The notes under the pieces were generated by a model. The model saw only the letters and a list, made by a program, of their open reading frames with translations. It had not been told where the DNA came from and made no database searches. 64,000 nt of DNA from Lates calcarifer (Eukaryota; Chordata; Actinopteri; Centropomidae), in NCBI RefSeq assembly GCF_001640805.2, contig NC_066844.1, positions 3,817,334-3,881,333 of the forward strand, in the 5' to 3' direction. Below are positions 33,859 through 48,843 of this stretch, one piece after another. Made by a program: the position numbers and the translations under genes. How positions within the stretch are numbered: the first letter of the stretch is position 1; each line of letters starts with the position of its first letter.

Positions 33859-34554
33859 CCTGTGAGAACAGTGTAAAAACTACAGGTTAAAGACGTCTTA
33901 TTTAGGCTATTGGTCTACTGTTGTGCTGAGGGATCCGACTACTGAACTGCATCTAACTAACAGGACCCATTTGACCCAGTGACAAACATGCACTCTTCAT
34001 TCAACATGACAAATGACTTTGACAACACACGGTGGACTGTCCTCTTCATACTACTTCATACTACAACTACTGACATATATTGACTGACACATCATATGAA
34101 TAATCAAACAGACTTCAGGAGGACAAGGTTTTCAGGGCTTTAGTATGAGCATATCTTATATCACAATTTTTCTGTTCATTTCCCTGCTTCATCCCCAGCT
34201 TTTAGCTCCTCGTTGCTAACAGTTAAAGTGACTTTTTAATCGTGTAAAACTGGCAATGAAATCCTGTGAGTTTCACACACAACAAGGTATAAAAAATAAA
34301 CATACCTCTTTTCTTCGATGTTGTCAATGTAAACATGTCACAAAGATGAAGTTTCTTTAGGATAACTACTTAGCAACCCATATGAAACGGGTAACAGCCG
34401 GGTCAGATTTCGTTCAGGCACACAACAGTCATTCTATATCCGGTTTAGAATTCACCGGGGTCCTTACAGTGCGGATTAGAGAAGCTGCCGGTTTTGTACG
34501 CAACAGCAATATCGTTAATTTCTTCTCCTCAGACAAGTATAACCAGTTTTAAAT
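33859..34554. promoter_or_regulatory. Bidirectional CCDC51/TMA7 promoter region
   Basis: The two start codons are 784 bases apart in opposite directions. On the minus strand a splice acceptor (ttctcacag) precedes 33858 and a donor (AAGAG|GTATGT) lies near 34307, so CCDC51 has an upstream 5' UTR exon. The more GC-rich, TATA-less stretch at about 34380-34500 is the likely shared core promoter. Confidence 0.6.
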
Positions 34555-36807
<2,253 letters not shown>

Positions 36808-37198
36808 AATCTGAATCTGACAGTGATTTTTATTTGGTCCCCGGCCTCGCTTCCTGCGTCTTCATTGTTTGTATGCTTGCTGAAAGACTCCAGTTAGCCC
36901 TGTTAAACATGACCTTGGTGTTAAGCTCCTTCAGCAGTGAAAATGTACAGAAAAAGCATTTAATAATTTCAGGATTTCAGGGTCAGGAATATCAGTTACC
37001 AGTTATGCCTGACACTGATCAAAATCTTCAAATGCAGTTTAGAAATGAAAGTCTGCAGCTTAGAAATGGAAAGCGTAAAAAAAATCCTGATCTCCACTGT
37101 ATCTTTTTTTGTGTTCATGCGAAACTTTATCAGAAACACAAATTATCCTAAGTTCTTTTTTCTTCTGATTTTTGTTCTATTGTGAAGAGGGAGATACC

Positions 37199-37204
37199 AA
37201 TAAA
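37199..37204 (+). terminator. Poly(A) signal of TMA7
   Basis: AATAAA about 390 bases after the TMA7 stop, just before the mariner-like element. Confidence 0.75.
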
Positions 37205-37298
37205 GTTTTTGTAATTACTGCTTGTTATTTTAATTCTTAGTTGGAAAGGAATCTGCCAAGAATCTCAGCCATCAAACCATATTTGTAATAAGTGTGTA

Positions 37299-37813
37299 CA
37301 AGGTATGGCTATTAAATAACAAGACTGCACGTGGGTCACAGTCACACTGAGTTTTATATATTAAAGGTTGAGTATTCACACGCAACTGCTTTAAGTTTCC
37401 AATAAGTGACGTCTTTTGTTCACTGCTGGCTACTGATTGAAATACACATTTTTGCTAAGGCGTCAGAAAATTATTAGCTTAAAAGTTGAGCAACGCATTA
37501 CTTACATTATAACTTGAAATTTTTGGTGGAAGGGGAACACTACATGTCATGTGCACATTTTGTGAAGGCAGAGAGGATGTCCAAGACTGAACCTTCTGGG
37601 CATCTGTGCACATCAAACACATTCAACAGATTGAACAAATTGTTTGAAATGATTGACAACTCAGTATAAGAATGATAGCAGAAATGGTCTCCATTGATAA
37701 AGAGATGCTGATGCAGAAGGGGAGTATGTTGAAGGAGACAGACACTGAAAAATGTTTATGTTCAATAAAACTGTATTACAGCATTAGTCTCGTTATTTAA
37801 TAGCCATACCTCA
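37299..37813. mobile_element. Mariner-type deletion derivative with near-perfect inverted ends
   Basis: A 515-bp element flanked by TA on both sides (37297-37298 and 37814-37815). Both ends share the inverted repeat AGGTATGGCTATTAAATAAC followed by (A/G)AGACT. A frame near the right end reads EGEYVEGD, like the C-terminus of mariner transposases. TA duplication and about 27-bp inverted ends fit Tc1/mariner. Too short to encode a transposase. Confidence 0.85.
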
Positions 37814-38124
37814 TAAAGGAGGTTTTCCTTTTTAAACCCCCAGTTATTTACTGAAGTACTGGCATGTCTGCTTTACATCCCCAGTTTCCCTCCACCTTTA
37901 TTTTATTCCTTCTTTTCTTCCTTCCTTATGTTTTCCCCCTTTTATCTTATATTATTCTGTCTTCCCTCCTTTCCTTTCCCTCTTCAACTCATCAGAAAAC
38001 ATGTAAAGACACAATGTTCACGTCAGTAAAATGAATGTAATGTCATGTTCTAAACATTATAAGAACATCAGATCCAAGTGATCAAATAGATTAACACAGT
38101 CAACAAATTATTTTTAAAAAAAAT

Positions 38125-38270
38125 GACATTTATTGGTTTTAAAGTGACACAGCACAAAAATATTCAGTCTATTGGCTTTACAATAATATATAAAATAGTC
38201 TTGTTTAACTGTTGATTTAAGTTGATTTCCTCAGGTGCCCTCCATGAGAGAAGATGCTCCTCAGTAAGCT
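38125..38270 (-). other. Candidate minus-strand terminal exon
   Basis: On the minus strand a long pyrimidine tract and acceptor (tttgtctttcttaacag) end at 38271. They are followed by an open stretch and an AATAAA (sense TTTATT at 38129-38134). In the phase left by DNase exon 8 it would read ELTEEHLLSWRAPEEIN and continue to a stop. It could be an alternative last exon of the DNase gene at 40165-44859, or belong to another transcript. Confidence 0.3.
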
Positions 38271-38807
38271 CTGTTAAGAAAGACAAAAAGGAAATGTGAT
38301 TCACTTACGATTGTTGAGTCTTGGCATAAAGTTTTTTAGGGCAGACACTAAGTTGAACAGGGAAATGAACTCACCCTGAATTATTTCAGTGTAGTTTGTG
38401 TTAATGTGTTAACCAAAATGAACTGAAGCCAACAAGGAGCTGTTACTGATCTGTGAAAAGTTGGTGATGAAAGACACCACAAAGCTCAGGAGACCTTTCT
38501 CACAGTAGACATTTTCACTTGTCATAGCAGAAGAACCACAGCTGAAACAAATTTTGTTAATGATGACTCAGTTCCACTTGGGTGTGCCAGAGAGCCAGCA
38601 AGCACAATCTGGGGCCATGGGACTGATTCACCTGAATGGAATGTGCTTGTTATTTGTGTTATTAATTACACCTGTGCTTTTCCTGATGTGACATGTCAAA
38701 ATGTCTGCTGTGGATAATGGCTCAGTGAGACATTGCAACAGGAGAGGACTTAGAGTCACTGGGGTTCAGATGAGGCATGTGTCCTTTGGGTGTCAGTAAG
38801 CCACCCA

Positions 38808-39010
38808 CAGTGGTGGAACAAGTATTCAGATCCTTTACTTAAAGGTAGGAAAAGTTTTGAAAATTACAATAAGCAAAAAGCACAACATTCCAGTAGAAGT
38901 GTGAAGTACCTTGAAATTAAAATACTCAAGTAAAGAACAGGCACCTTAAAATTGCACATAAGTACAGTACTTGTAAATGTACTTAATTACTTTCCAGTAC
39001 TACCCACACT
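38808..39010. repeat. Teleost interspersed repeat (AAGTAC-rich)
   Basis: The stretch with 'aagtattcagatcctttact' and repeated 'actcaagtaaa', 'aagtacagtacttgtaaatg' phrases is a dispersed fish repeat known from many loci. A diverged piece lies at about 46370-46445. Confidence 0.6.
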
Positions 39011-39078
39011 GTGGCCTATTAGTGGCTGGTATTCCCCGTGTTATAGAATTCCCCTCTTCAGCTACCAGCAGTCAGTGG

Positions 39079-39192
39079 GACGTTCTGTTGCTATAGTATT
39101 CGGATTATAACGTTCTGTTGCTTTAGCATTAAGAATATAACGCTCTGTTGTTATAGCATTCTAGACTATGACGTATTGTTGCTCTAGCAACT
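39079..39192. repeat. Minisatellite, about 31-bp unit x 4
   Basis: Four imperfect units built on acgttctgttgctatagcatt, starting near 39079, 39109, 39140 and 39171. Confidence 0.8.
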
Positions 39193-40164
39193 TCTACTGG
39201 TACAGCTCTTACACATTTTAACTGACATTGTTGAATCCACCATTTTGTCAGCTCTGTGGATGTGTATTTTTACTCACGACCTTTTTGGAGTAATATCGGT
39301 GAGTACTTTTTAAAACGACAGTTGTTTTGTGTAATTTTGTAGAGTTTAGTTTTCCTATTACTTTTGCTAACCAACCTAGCTACTAACTCGCCGTCGGCAG
39401 CTAATGTTCTGTGGGGGTGTTGGGCTAACTGTTATGTTAATTTACTGTTTTTCGTTTTACATATTTATGTGCGCTACTACTGTGTGTTACTATTAATTAC
39501 TGTGCAGTGCTTCCTTTGTATACTTATTGTTCATTTTTCAATGGTGGTAGCCTACTTTGTTTCACAGTGAAATGCCACTAATTAGACAGCCTTGTTCCAA
39601 AATGGCGACTAAGTAGGGGATCAAAACTCTTAAGGAAAAGAAAGAAAGAAAAGAAAAACTGTCAGTCAACATAAAAAATTACACCAGCGTTATCATTTTA
39701 AAGAAGACACCACTTACTGAAAATAAAATAAATAAAATTAAACCAACTGAGGTCCAGACCTGTCTGGTTTGGACTGAGAATCAAGTCATGTAGAAGAATA
39801 AACTTCTGTGACAAATAAATCAGTTATCATAATTTATTTCATCTTGTGTGGAGTATGGAGGAAAGTAGACAGACCACGTGATACCTCCATTCAGTCAAAA
39901 GTCACTACACTAACTGAAAAGTGTTAATTTCTCTCAGTTCATATTTTTAAGGGATAAAAGCAGTCATCCAGAAAGTCAGATATGTGCTACAATCCAGGGT
40001 GGAGCCCCAGGTACAGTAGGATGCACCCAGATCAACTGCAGTGTTAGGTAAACAGCTTGACAAACTGCAGTGGATTAGTTGTAGGTAGTGGTGTTGTAGG
40101 TAGTGAATTAAAGTACAGGTTTATTGTTTTGTTGGGTGTTTTGGATGGATCTGGCCTCCTAAGT

Positions 40165-43100
40165 TTAAACAGCATTTCCGCTGTTCATGTGGGCTATCTT
40201 CTGCCGGAGGATCTGGATCTCCAAACTGAGCTTCTCTCTCTCCAGCAGCAGGTTTCCTCTCTTCAGCTCCAGCAGATCCTCATCAATGGCCAGGAGCCTC
40301 GGCGGTGCTGACTGAGGCAACAGCTGCTGTTTCAGACCTGCAGAGGAAAAAACACAATCCACTGAGTCCTGCAGCTACATCAGCACAGGTTAGGAAGGCT
40401 GAGTGTTAAATGAATAGTTTAACATTTTTGGAAATATGCTTATTCACTTAATAGCAGAGAAACTTAAATAAAAACATAATATTCTATATTGAGCTCTTTG
40501 TTTTTTGGCCCTTATTTGTTTATTAGCTGTTCATGTTTGCAGTGCATTGATGAATGTACAGACACTTGTCACTTTGAGACCACATTCTGTAATTTCCCAG
40601 TGGTTAAAATGGAACAATGAGTCAGTAAAATTAAAAAGATTCTTCAGGTTATGCAGCTAATGTTGCTTTTTCACAGGGTTATAAAAAACCTTATTTAACA
40701 ACAACTAAATCTTTATTTTACAGTTATTATTGATAGTAGTAGTGATAGTAGTGCACAACAATAAGTATATAAATATAATAATGCTGGTTACCATCCGCTT
40801 CATCTGTTGCCTTAGTTATGGACTTCAGCTCCACCTCCACAGGGTAATGGTCACTCACTTTTAGAGCCTGGAAAATTAACAGTTATTTATTGATTAAATG
40901 GACAAATGTTGATGGACAGAATTAAACCAGATTATAAACTATATAGTCTTCAGTAGTGAGAAATAAACTTAGGGCCTCAGACTAGTCAGCAAAGTCAGAA
41001 ATATTGAAAGATGGACTAACATTTTTCATTTTGGTCTTTTCATGGAATATGTTTACAATAGCACAAATATAGAACGTCTATCTTATCATTTAACATATAA
41101 CATGCACACATACATGTGCGTTTTCCATCCATCCATCCATCCATCCTTCATCTATACTGCTTATCTGTTAAGGGTTATTGGGGGGCTGGAGTCTATCCCA
41201 GCTGACATTGGGTGAGAGGGAGGTTACGCCCTGGACAAGGTCGCCAGTCCATCACAGGGCTAACACATGAAGACAAACAACCATTCACACTCACATTCAC
41301 ACCTACAGGCAATTTAGAGTTACCAATTAACCTAAGACACATGTCTTTGGACTGTGGGAGGAAGCTGAATTACCTGGAGAGAACCCATGCAGGCACAGGG
41401 AGAACATACAAACTCCACAAAGAAAAGCCCCAGCTCGAACCGGGGCTCGAACCTTCTTGCTGTGAGGTGACAGTGCTAACCACTGCACCACGTGCCGCCC
41501 AATCATGTGCGTTTTATAAGTAATGTGTGTACAATTAAATTGCCACTTTCAGAAAAAATGTCATGTCAGCTGCTAAGTACATTCTTGCTTCCTCAAGAAG
41601 AAACTGTTTGGGCTCTGAGGCAGAACAACTGACCTGCTCATCACTGAGTCCATATGCCTTCTGGAAGTTGAAGGGTTTGGCAGAGTTTGGTACGATAGCC
41701 TGGAGCATGTCATCTCCATAGATCACTATCCTGAACACAGACATATAGTATGTATTTCACAGTCAGTCTCTTTAGATATTCACTCAGTTAAATTGTTATG
41801 GAACTTCTCATCGTCTCATCTGCCTGAAAGCAAAGAAGTGTACTTCCCAGAATGTTGAACTATTCCTTTAAGCCTTTATGTCAGGAAATTCTGAAATTCT
41901 ATTTGTCCTTTATCTATCATTTATTTAGGCAGTAGGTGGCTGTGCACCTGTGCCCTAATAGTTTTATACAACAGGATATACCAGAGTCGTTAAAGTTATT
42001 TGTCTTTGTCTGTTACCTGTCGTATGTGTGGTTGTTTCCGGTGCTGGCCGTGGTGTCAACATCATCTGCAATCAGCCAGTGGAAGTTCTTGTCGCTACGG
42101 ATACGAATTTCCTTCATCTTACTTTTGGTGACGTACGAACCGTCAGCATTGAAGTCACCCAGGATCATTATGTTCTGGATCACAGAGGAGGCAGAGTGGC
42201 AGCATGTGTCAACAACAGCCCAAAAAATCTGTGTCACTAACAGGTGAAGTAGACCATGGTTGTCTTATCTGATTGTGGGTAGAACAGCAAACACTTGTTA
42301 AGATTTTTTGTGATGACTTCCTGAACCACCATTTATAAAGACAAAATCAGATTTTGCTGTAAATTTCCAACAGGTAAAGCAAAGTAACATTATTTTGAAG
42401 GTCTTGCTGTTATATTGATGGTTCACAACCTTTTTTGTCAAGTGATGGTTGTATTTAACCATTAAAAACGTAGATGGTGTATTTCCATGACAGTTTAGGT
42501 AAGTTTGGTCAACTTGGTGGTAACATAAATGCAACATTTCAGCCATTTATCCATTACTTTTATCAATTTTGACTATTTATCCAATAATTTTACCTTTTTC
42601 AACAGTATTCCCACGACTCCTACCTTTCTGTGTCAACCATTTATTCATTATTCTTAACCATTTCAGCTGTTTATCCATTAGCTTCATCAGTATTTACCCC
42701 ATAGTTAACTGTTTCCACAGTTTATTCTCCGTATGTGCTTAGCTTATTATTTCAACCATGTATCCACTACTTTCAGTATTTATCCAACACTGGCTTCCTG
42801 TTACTTTTAGCTCATTTTTTTTCTTCCCCCCCAAATTAGTTCAGCTACCCCTCCCCAAGGGATAGAGGCAGCCTTGTTTGGGAATCACTGTATTAAATCA
42901 TGTTTTTCTCTGTCAGCGCTGTCTGTACTGATGACGTCATGTCCTCACATCAGTCCTCCACTTCTTCTTCACGTCCAGGAAGACATCGTACAGCTCGTCC
43001 AGCTCCTTCTCCGAGTCCTCTGGTTTGGTGTGAACTGGGATCATCACGAGGTCCTTCAACACTAAGGTGGGCACACACACACACACAGACACTCACCTTT

Positions 43101-44859
43101 GCATTCAGACAACCCTAATCTAAAGAGGTTATATCTTTTTGAAGATATTTCCCTTGATAATGATATTTTGTTTCCTATTTAGTTTTTTAAGTTGTCTTGT
43201 GTGTGCATGACAAACATCTTCTACCTGTATTGAGGCATCTGAATCGCAGGATGTAGGGATCTCTAGCGAAAACGTCTAATCCCTCGGTCACCTGGTCATC
43301 AAACTGATAGGAGCCCACCAAGTCAACCAAGTCATCCCTACAACACACATACACAAATACTTGTAAATCACCACATTAGGTATGCTCTTGAATGATTCGT
43401 AGGTACCTCATTCAGTGTCTGCTATGTTCCTTCTATACCCCCCCCCCCCCAATTTGGTTAAGTGTTTAAAGCAATGCAAAGCTTGTAAAATGCAAACATT
43501 TAGCCATATTTTGGTTATTAACATTATACTCAGTACGTATTGTAGATGGCTCAGTACGTATTGTAGATGGGCTCAGTACGTATTGTAGATGGGCAGCAGA
43601 GAAGAAGATTTAAGACTCGTTCCTCTGTTATCAGTTCTGGTTCATTTGAAGCCAGCTTTGAACAACAGAATATCTCATGCTTCTGCCTAAATCAAAGTGT
43701 TATCTTGCTTGGACAAACAGATGTACAGACTTTAAACCGGTTTATAAGTCATTTCAGCCTCAGCAGTGAGATTCTGCTGCAGTTGAGCACTCACCTGTAC
43801 AGGAACATGAACTGCTCCTTGTAGCGTGTTCGGCCCAGACGACTGCTGATCTTCAGAGAGTAGTGATGATTCTGATTGCATCTGAAAAGACAGAAGGGCA
43901 GGCGTGTATTGTAATTGTGTTAATTTAATCAGTGCATAAATAGATTGAATGAATGGATTATATTAATTTTAATAATTGTATTCATTTTGATTTAACTGTA
44001 CAGCACTGCCAACAGTTTGTCGTTCTTTTCATTGAGAGGGAGGAAGCATTGACGTCATGATGTCTTAGATTTGAAAATACAAGACGGAGGCAGGCTGATC
44101 ATTTTCAGAGACAAAGTCTGCACTCACCCATTGAGTGCATCCAGAAAGGTTTTTACAGACTCTCCACTGACGTCCACCACTTCCAGGATCAAAATGATGT
44201 CATATTGAGACACAATCTAAGGGGCAGAGACAGAGAAAAAGACTGAGCTCAGTGTGACATCAGTTTACCATATAAAGTCTGAAATATGGAGGATCAGGAT
44301 GAAGAAATGAGTAATGTGTCAGTGTTATAATACATCTTATATATTTATTCTTTTCTTAATTTATTGGCCATTTTTATCATTCAATTTTCTAAAGATGAAC
44401 TAATTATTTGCTTAACTGATGTTAAACAGAACCAAACTGAGATGTTCCACAACAGTCCGGTAACACCTGGTGCTGGTACGCTACTATGGGTCGTACTTGA
44501 GGATAGGAGCAAGCGACCTGTGTGGTCGGTTAGATTGGAAGACTTGTTGGATTTTAGCCTAGGACTTGCTGGCCCTGTTTTTGAGCAGGGTTAGCCCAAA
44601 ACCTGAAAACCGACTAAACACTGGGCTAAAAGGTGCCAGTGTGAAACGGGGTTAACTTAACCTAGTAACTCGTCATTCTAGGATGCAAACATTAGTTCCA
44701 ACAGGCATTAAGAATATGTAGAGTGAAAAGCACTGCAATTTGTGTGTGGGTGTGTATTTTCGTACTGGTTGTTGTTACCTTGGTCAGGATATTGAGGATA
44801 TCTGGGTCTGACACTTTGTTTTTTCCAAACTTCTGGATGTTAAAAGATGCTACTTTCAT
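40165..44859 (-). CDS. DNase I-family endonuclease (DNASE1L-like) with C-terminal coiled coil
   Basis: Nine minus-strand exons: 44859-44779, 44216-44128, 43881-43795, 43337-43225, 43061-42949, 42174-42017, 41730-41634, 40867-40792, 40337-40165; 328 aa. All DNase I catalytic and metal positions are visible: Glu in LILEVVD, Glu in RYKEQFMFL, His in PVHTKPED, Asp/Asn in GDFNAD, Asp in TYDRIVIYGD and His in SDHYPVEVELK. The start MKVASFNIQKFG begins at the mature-enzyme position, four bases after an acceptor-AG and after a leaderless 5' UTR, so no signal peptide is encoded. The DNase I cysteines are also absent, which suggests a cytosolic or nuclear enzyme, as in fish dnase1l4. The last exon adds residues 272-328, unlike the usual roughly 260-300 aa family members. 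A poly(A) signal lies at 40120-40125 (reverse). Confidence 0.88.
41123..41502. mobile_element. Non-LTR retrotransposon (L2-like) 3' fragment with (TCCA)n
   Basis: The phrases 'ggctggagtctatcccagct', 'tcgccagtccatcacagggc', 'tttggactgtgggaggaagc' and 'gtgctaaccactgcaccacg' form the well-known tail of a LINE abundant in fish genomes. It lies in a DNase intron and abuts a TCCA microsatellite at 41123-41146. The family name is from memory. Confidence 0.7.
43438..43450. repeat. Poly-C run
   Basis: Thirteen consecutive C bases in a DNase intron; likely length-variable. Confidence 0.9.
43529..43592. repeat. Tandem repeat, about 21-22 bp x 3
   Basis: Three near-identical copies of ctcagtacgtattgtagatg in the intron between DNase exons 3 and 4. 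Confidence 0.9.
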
Positions 44860-47800
44860 GGTGCCTGCAGACAAAAAAAAAGACACGACAGGAACTGAAT
44901 GGAAATATTGTTGGAATTTTAATGAGCCTGTGTCTGAACATGAACAGCCATATGTGGGCTTACCGTACTGTATATACATCAAACAAGCTGGTACAGTGTG
45001 TGTGTGAGTGTTAACAGCAGCACCACAGTTGTAAAACAAGATGGCATGTCTTACACACCTGAGACCTTTGTAAGAGGCCACAAAATACACACTGCAGATA
45101 ATAAAATAAATGCTTGTTGTGGTTTAACTACAGACTATAAAGACAGAAAATAATGGCACTAAGTTTTATTGAGTCTGACTCAACACAGCAGGTGTTTTAC
45201 CTTCACTTCCTCTGGGAAGAAAAAGAAATTAAGAATTAAGAATTTCTTGACTAAATTAAAGTGATTTGATTTAAACTAGTATGGGGTTGTTTTATCATTT
45301 ACTTTTTCTAAGTTAAATTATCACTAGAGAAGAAAACAGGAATTGATGAGAGTAAAAGAACAAGGTGATGAAAATGTATATGAACTGAAGAAGAATTTAA
45401 CTTAACAAAATAATTAAAATAAACAACGAATGACAGAAGCATAAACAACAACATATGAAGCAAGCTAACCTCTACTACTTCACTTAATCAATCAAAACCC
45501 ATTCCATTGGGTTTACCTCTAAACTTTAAATATTTAGTTTTGTTTTATTGGCTAAATTGTTCATCTTTGGGTAATATTTTGTTTGGGATTTATTAATATT
45601 AGTTAAAAAAAAACAAAAAAAAAAACAAATGAGCTGCTCTCTGAATTCTTTTCAACTAACTCCTGTTGAGTTCAGTTCTTCAACAAAAAACTGGCTGAGG
45701 ATAAACATTTAGGACTTGTTCTAACAGGTTTAGTCGCAGTGTTATTTCCACTGATCTAACAGGGTCTGCCTGCAGCCACCTGCTTTACATTAACACATAC
45801 CATATTGTTTTAACACCACAATGTAGCTTTAGGCACGGATCTGTCAGCATACCCTATAGATTCCCACCCTGTTATTTACCTTTCATCTCTAAAAGACAAG
45901 TCTCTGTTGTGGACAAAGCAAACGGATGTACAAATATACAGCCAGTCTGTAATTAAACATGCCTGTGTTCCTCAGGACTGTAAAGAAAAAGTGCAGCTCC
46001 CTCAGTTGGCATCTCCTATCACGCAGCAGTTTTTTCAGACAAGAGTTTGATTTAAGTAAAATTTTAGTGATTTTCTGTGAAAGTGATTCTGTTTTCTGTG
46101 CATCATTTCCTTTAATCCACCACAATTCTATTTGTAGAGACAATAAAACCAACCTTAACCTTGAGATCTTGACTTTACAATCAAAACATTTGGTCAGCTG
46201 CTAAAATATTGTTGTAGTTTAGTTTTTCCATCAGTATATAAATAACTTAAAATTACCTCAACTTCAGGGGCTATAACTTTAGAATGCTGTATCAATATTG
46301 AAGTAATTTAATGTGCGGTATATGATAACACTCTAACAGAGGTCATTCTGCATGATGACTACTTTTACTTCTGATACTTAAGGTACTTGCTAATAATACC
46401 TGTAAGTAAAAAGTAAAAATGTAAATACGTGAGTATATAAATGTGAAGACTTTTATGGAGGTTTTTTTTTTTTTTTTTTACACTCTTGTATTGCTATTTT
46501 TACTTTAGCAATTACCTAAAACCAATGATAATGATACTCAAAAGCTAACCTACTGCTCTAACCTTTTTTTAGTGATTAAAGGCAGCACTGCAGCCTGATG
46601 ACATACAGCATGTTCCTATAGTTCAGTGTCTCACCACAGGAATGTAACTGACTTGTAATCATTGTTGTCAATCAAGATGGACAATCCTCTAACCTCTTAT
46701 GTCTGGAGTAGATCACACACACAGCTGGCTGCACGCAGTTAACATCCGACATCTATATTTATATGGTTTCTTATTTGTATTCGTTTCTGCATTTATTTCT
46801 CCACTACATTCAGCATGGATTACATTAAACTTTATTTAAAAGAACTAATTAAACTTAGCTATGTATCCAGTTAAAGGGGCGGATATGACAAGTCATTGAT
46901 TATTTAAGTTATTTAAGACTACTTCCCTTTTTCTTTTATTTTTCTATTATAAGAGCCAGACAGACATGTACTGAATGCCATTCTAGTTTAGTATGAAACA
47001 GTAGACAATTTACAGTTTAATTTTTTTGTATGAATCATATACCAGTAGAATATTTACCAGTTCATACTATTATTTAAACGTAGTTAGGGTGAAGGGAAAC
47101 TATGAACAACAAGGTCATAACAGTTGGGTTTTTTAGAGGAAATTAAATATTCTTGTAAATACTGGAGGGTTTTTTGAAGAACATATGAAATATATGTTAC
47201 AAAATGATTATGCTCCTTTTTCCTGGTTGTGGTGTTAGGGGTGACAGGTGACACAGACAAAATCCCAGGTAGCTGTGTGTGTTTTTACGTGTGTTGTGGA
47301 GGTTGTCCAACTAGTTTGAAATAACGATCTCAGTGAGCATGGTGATCAGTCGATATTACTCCTGACAACAGCCACACCGTGCCAACACAAACACACATGC
47401 TAACACGTAATGATGTTGTTGTAAACAGTAGGATCATATATCATTGTTGTTCTGACGTGTTTTGCCTCTCCTGACTTTTAGACTGTTGCAACATTTTCAA
47501 TTTAAACAGTTTCCGCCTACCTTAGAAATGACGTCCTGTCTGCTCTCACTATCGACTGTTAAAAAAATAAAAGGTTTGGGTTTTTTGTTCAATTTTTTAA
47601 TTAAACATTACTTACAAGGGAAACATTCTCCATATACATCCACAATGTCAACACCACTAAACTTAAACAACTTTGTTCAGCAACACCACAATGAATTTGT
47701 CTCAGCTTGTGGAGACAAATCATGTAATTCAGTGTAGTAGAAAGATTTTTTTAACTGTTGTCTCCAATTTTGTGGATTTTTATCATTGATCCAGTATGCA

Positions 47801-48044
47801 TCTAATCCTACATTTCTGCTTTGCTGTTCTAGTGTGTTAAATTAAGAATATGAGTACCTCTTCTCCCAAAACGTAGAGACTATCAGTAATACCACAGATC
47901 TGTTCTTGAATGACTCCACTATTATATTTCACCTGTTTTTTTTAGACCTTCAGATGGAGGACAGCTGTTTCATTGTCTTAAGACATGTAAAGCCTCTCAG
48001 GTATGCAGCTCAGTGTGAAGAAAAACAGACAAGTTGTTTCTCAC
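44860..48044 (-). other. First intron of the DNase gene
   Basis: Acceptor on the minus strand is at 44865-44866 (ctgcag). The likely donor follows 48045. The intron holds a poly-T run (46462-46479) and an AAGTAC-type repeat fragment (46370-46445); no coding exon is seen. Confidence 0.5.
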
Positions 48045-48115
48045 CTGGGTGAATGAAGGTGAATCTGTTGCTGCTGCTGACAGGAGCTCAGATCAGATCT
48101 GTTTATTCCCAGTGA
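48045..48115 (-). promoter_or_regulatory. Probable 5' UTR exon of the DNase gene
   Basis: Minus-strand sequence ends CATTCACCCAG followed by GTGAGA, a good donor, and has no ATG continuing into the DNase frame. It is the nearest plausible first exon upstream of the coding start. The transcript start is not visible. Confidence 0.35.
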
Positions 48116-48473
48116 AGGCTAAAGATAAAAATGAAGACAAGAAGGAAAAGCTAGTGCACCTCAGCCTCTGCCATGGGCAAAGTATTCTATAGAGTTTGAC
48201 CACAAGCAATGTGATTGGTCGAAAGCCAACCAACCAGTACCAGGGGCTGGACAGAGACAGAGAGAGGGGGGAAAAAAGTAAAGTATGCCGCCCTCCATAA
48301 TGTTTTCCTGTTGTATGTGCGTGAGAGGATGTTTTGTAGAAGGACCTGTATCTTTGATTGTGGCTGACGGATAGTATCAGAAATATGATCCATTCAAGTG
48401 TCAGACAAAGTTTGTTTCAGTCTTTTCATCTAGAACAAAAAAGAGACCATAAATAGGTGCATTAAAATCTGTG

Positions 48474-48533
48474 TGTGTGAGAGAGAGTGAGTGAGTGAGA
48501 GAGTGAGAGTGAGAGTGAGAGAGAGAGAGAGAG
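48474..48533. repeat. (GA)n/(GT)n microsatellite
   Basis: Mixed GT, GA and GTGA repeats, about 60 bases. Confidence 0.9.
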
Positions 48534-48843
48534 GATGTTTGTCTGCTCTAGGTTGCTCAGTAGCAACTCTGCAGAGATTAGATAGTATGAACCCACAACA
48601 TACACCCCCACAGGAAATAGTTCACCCTCCAAAGTACCCACATATAGGCTTGTTTGAGATTAATCTTTCCTTGTCTGTGACAAAAAGCACAGTTAACAGC
48701 AGCTCCCAGTTTGTACTGGAAATACACAAATACTGATGTGGGTATTGTTCAGGGCACCTTGATCTTAATGGTAGCATATAAAAATGTTTAAAGTATCTCT
48801 TTACCTTGTGGCCTGCATTCATGTGTAAAAACATGATGTATTG

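Noticed and set aside
44440..44660. Possible transposon fragment in a DNase intron
   Set aside because: It contains repeat-like phrases such as 'gtgtgaaacggggttaac' but I could not find paired ends or a second copy in the window.
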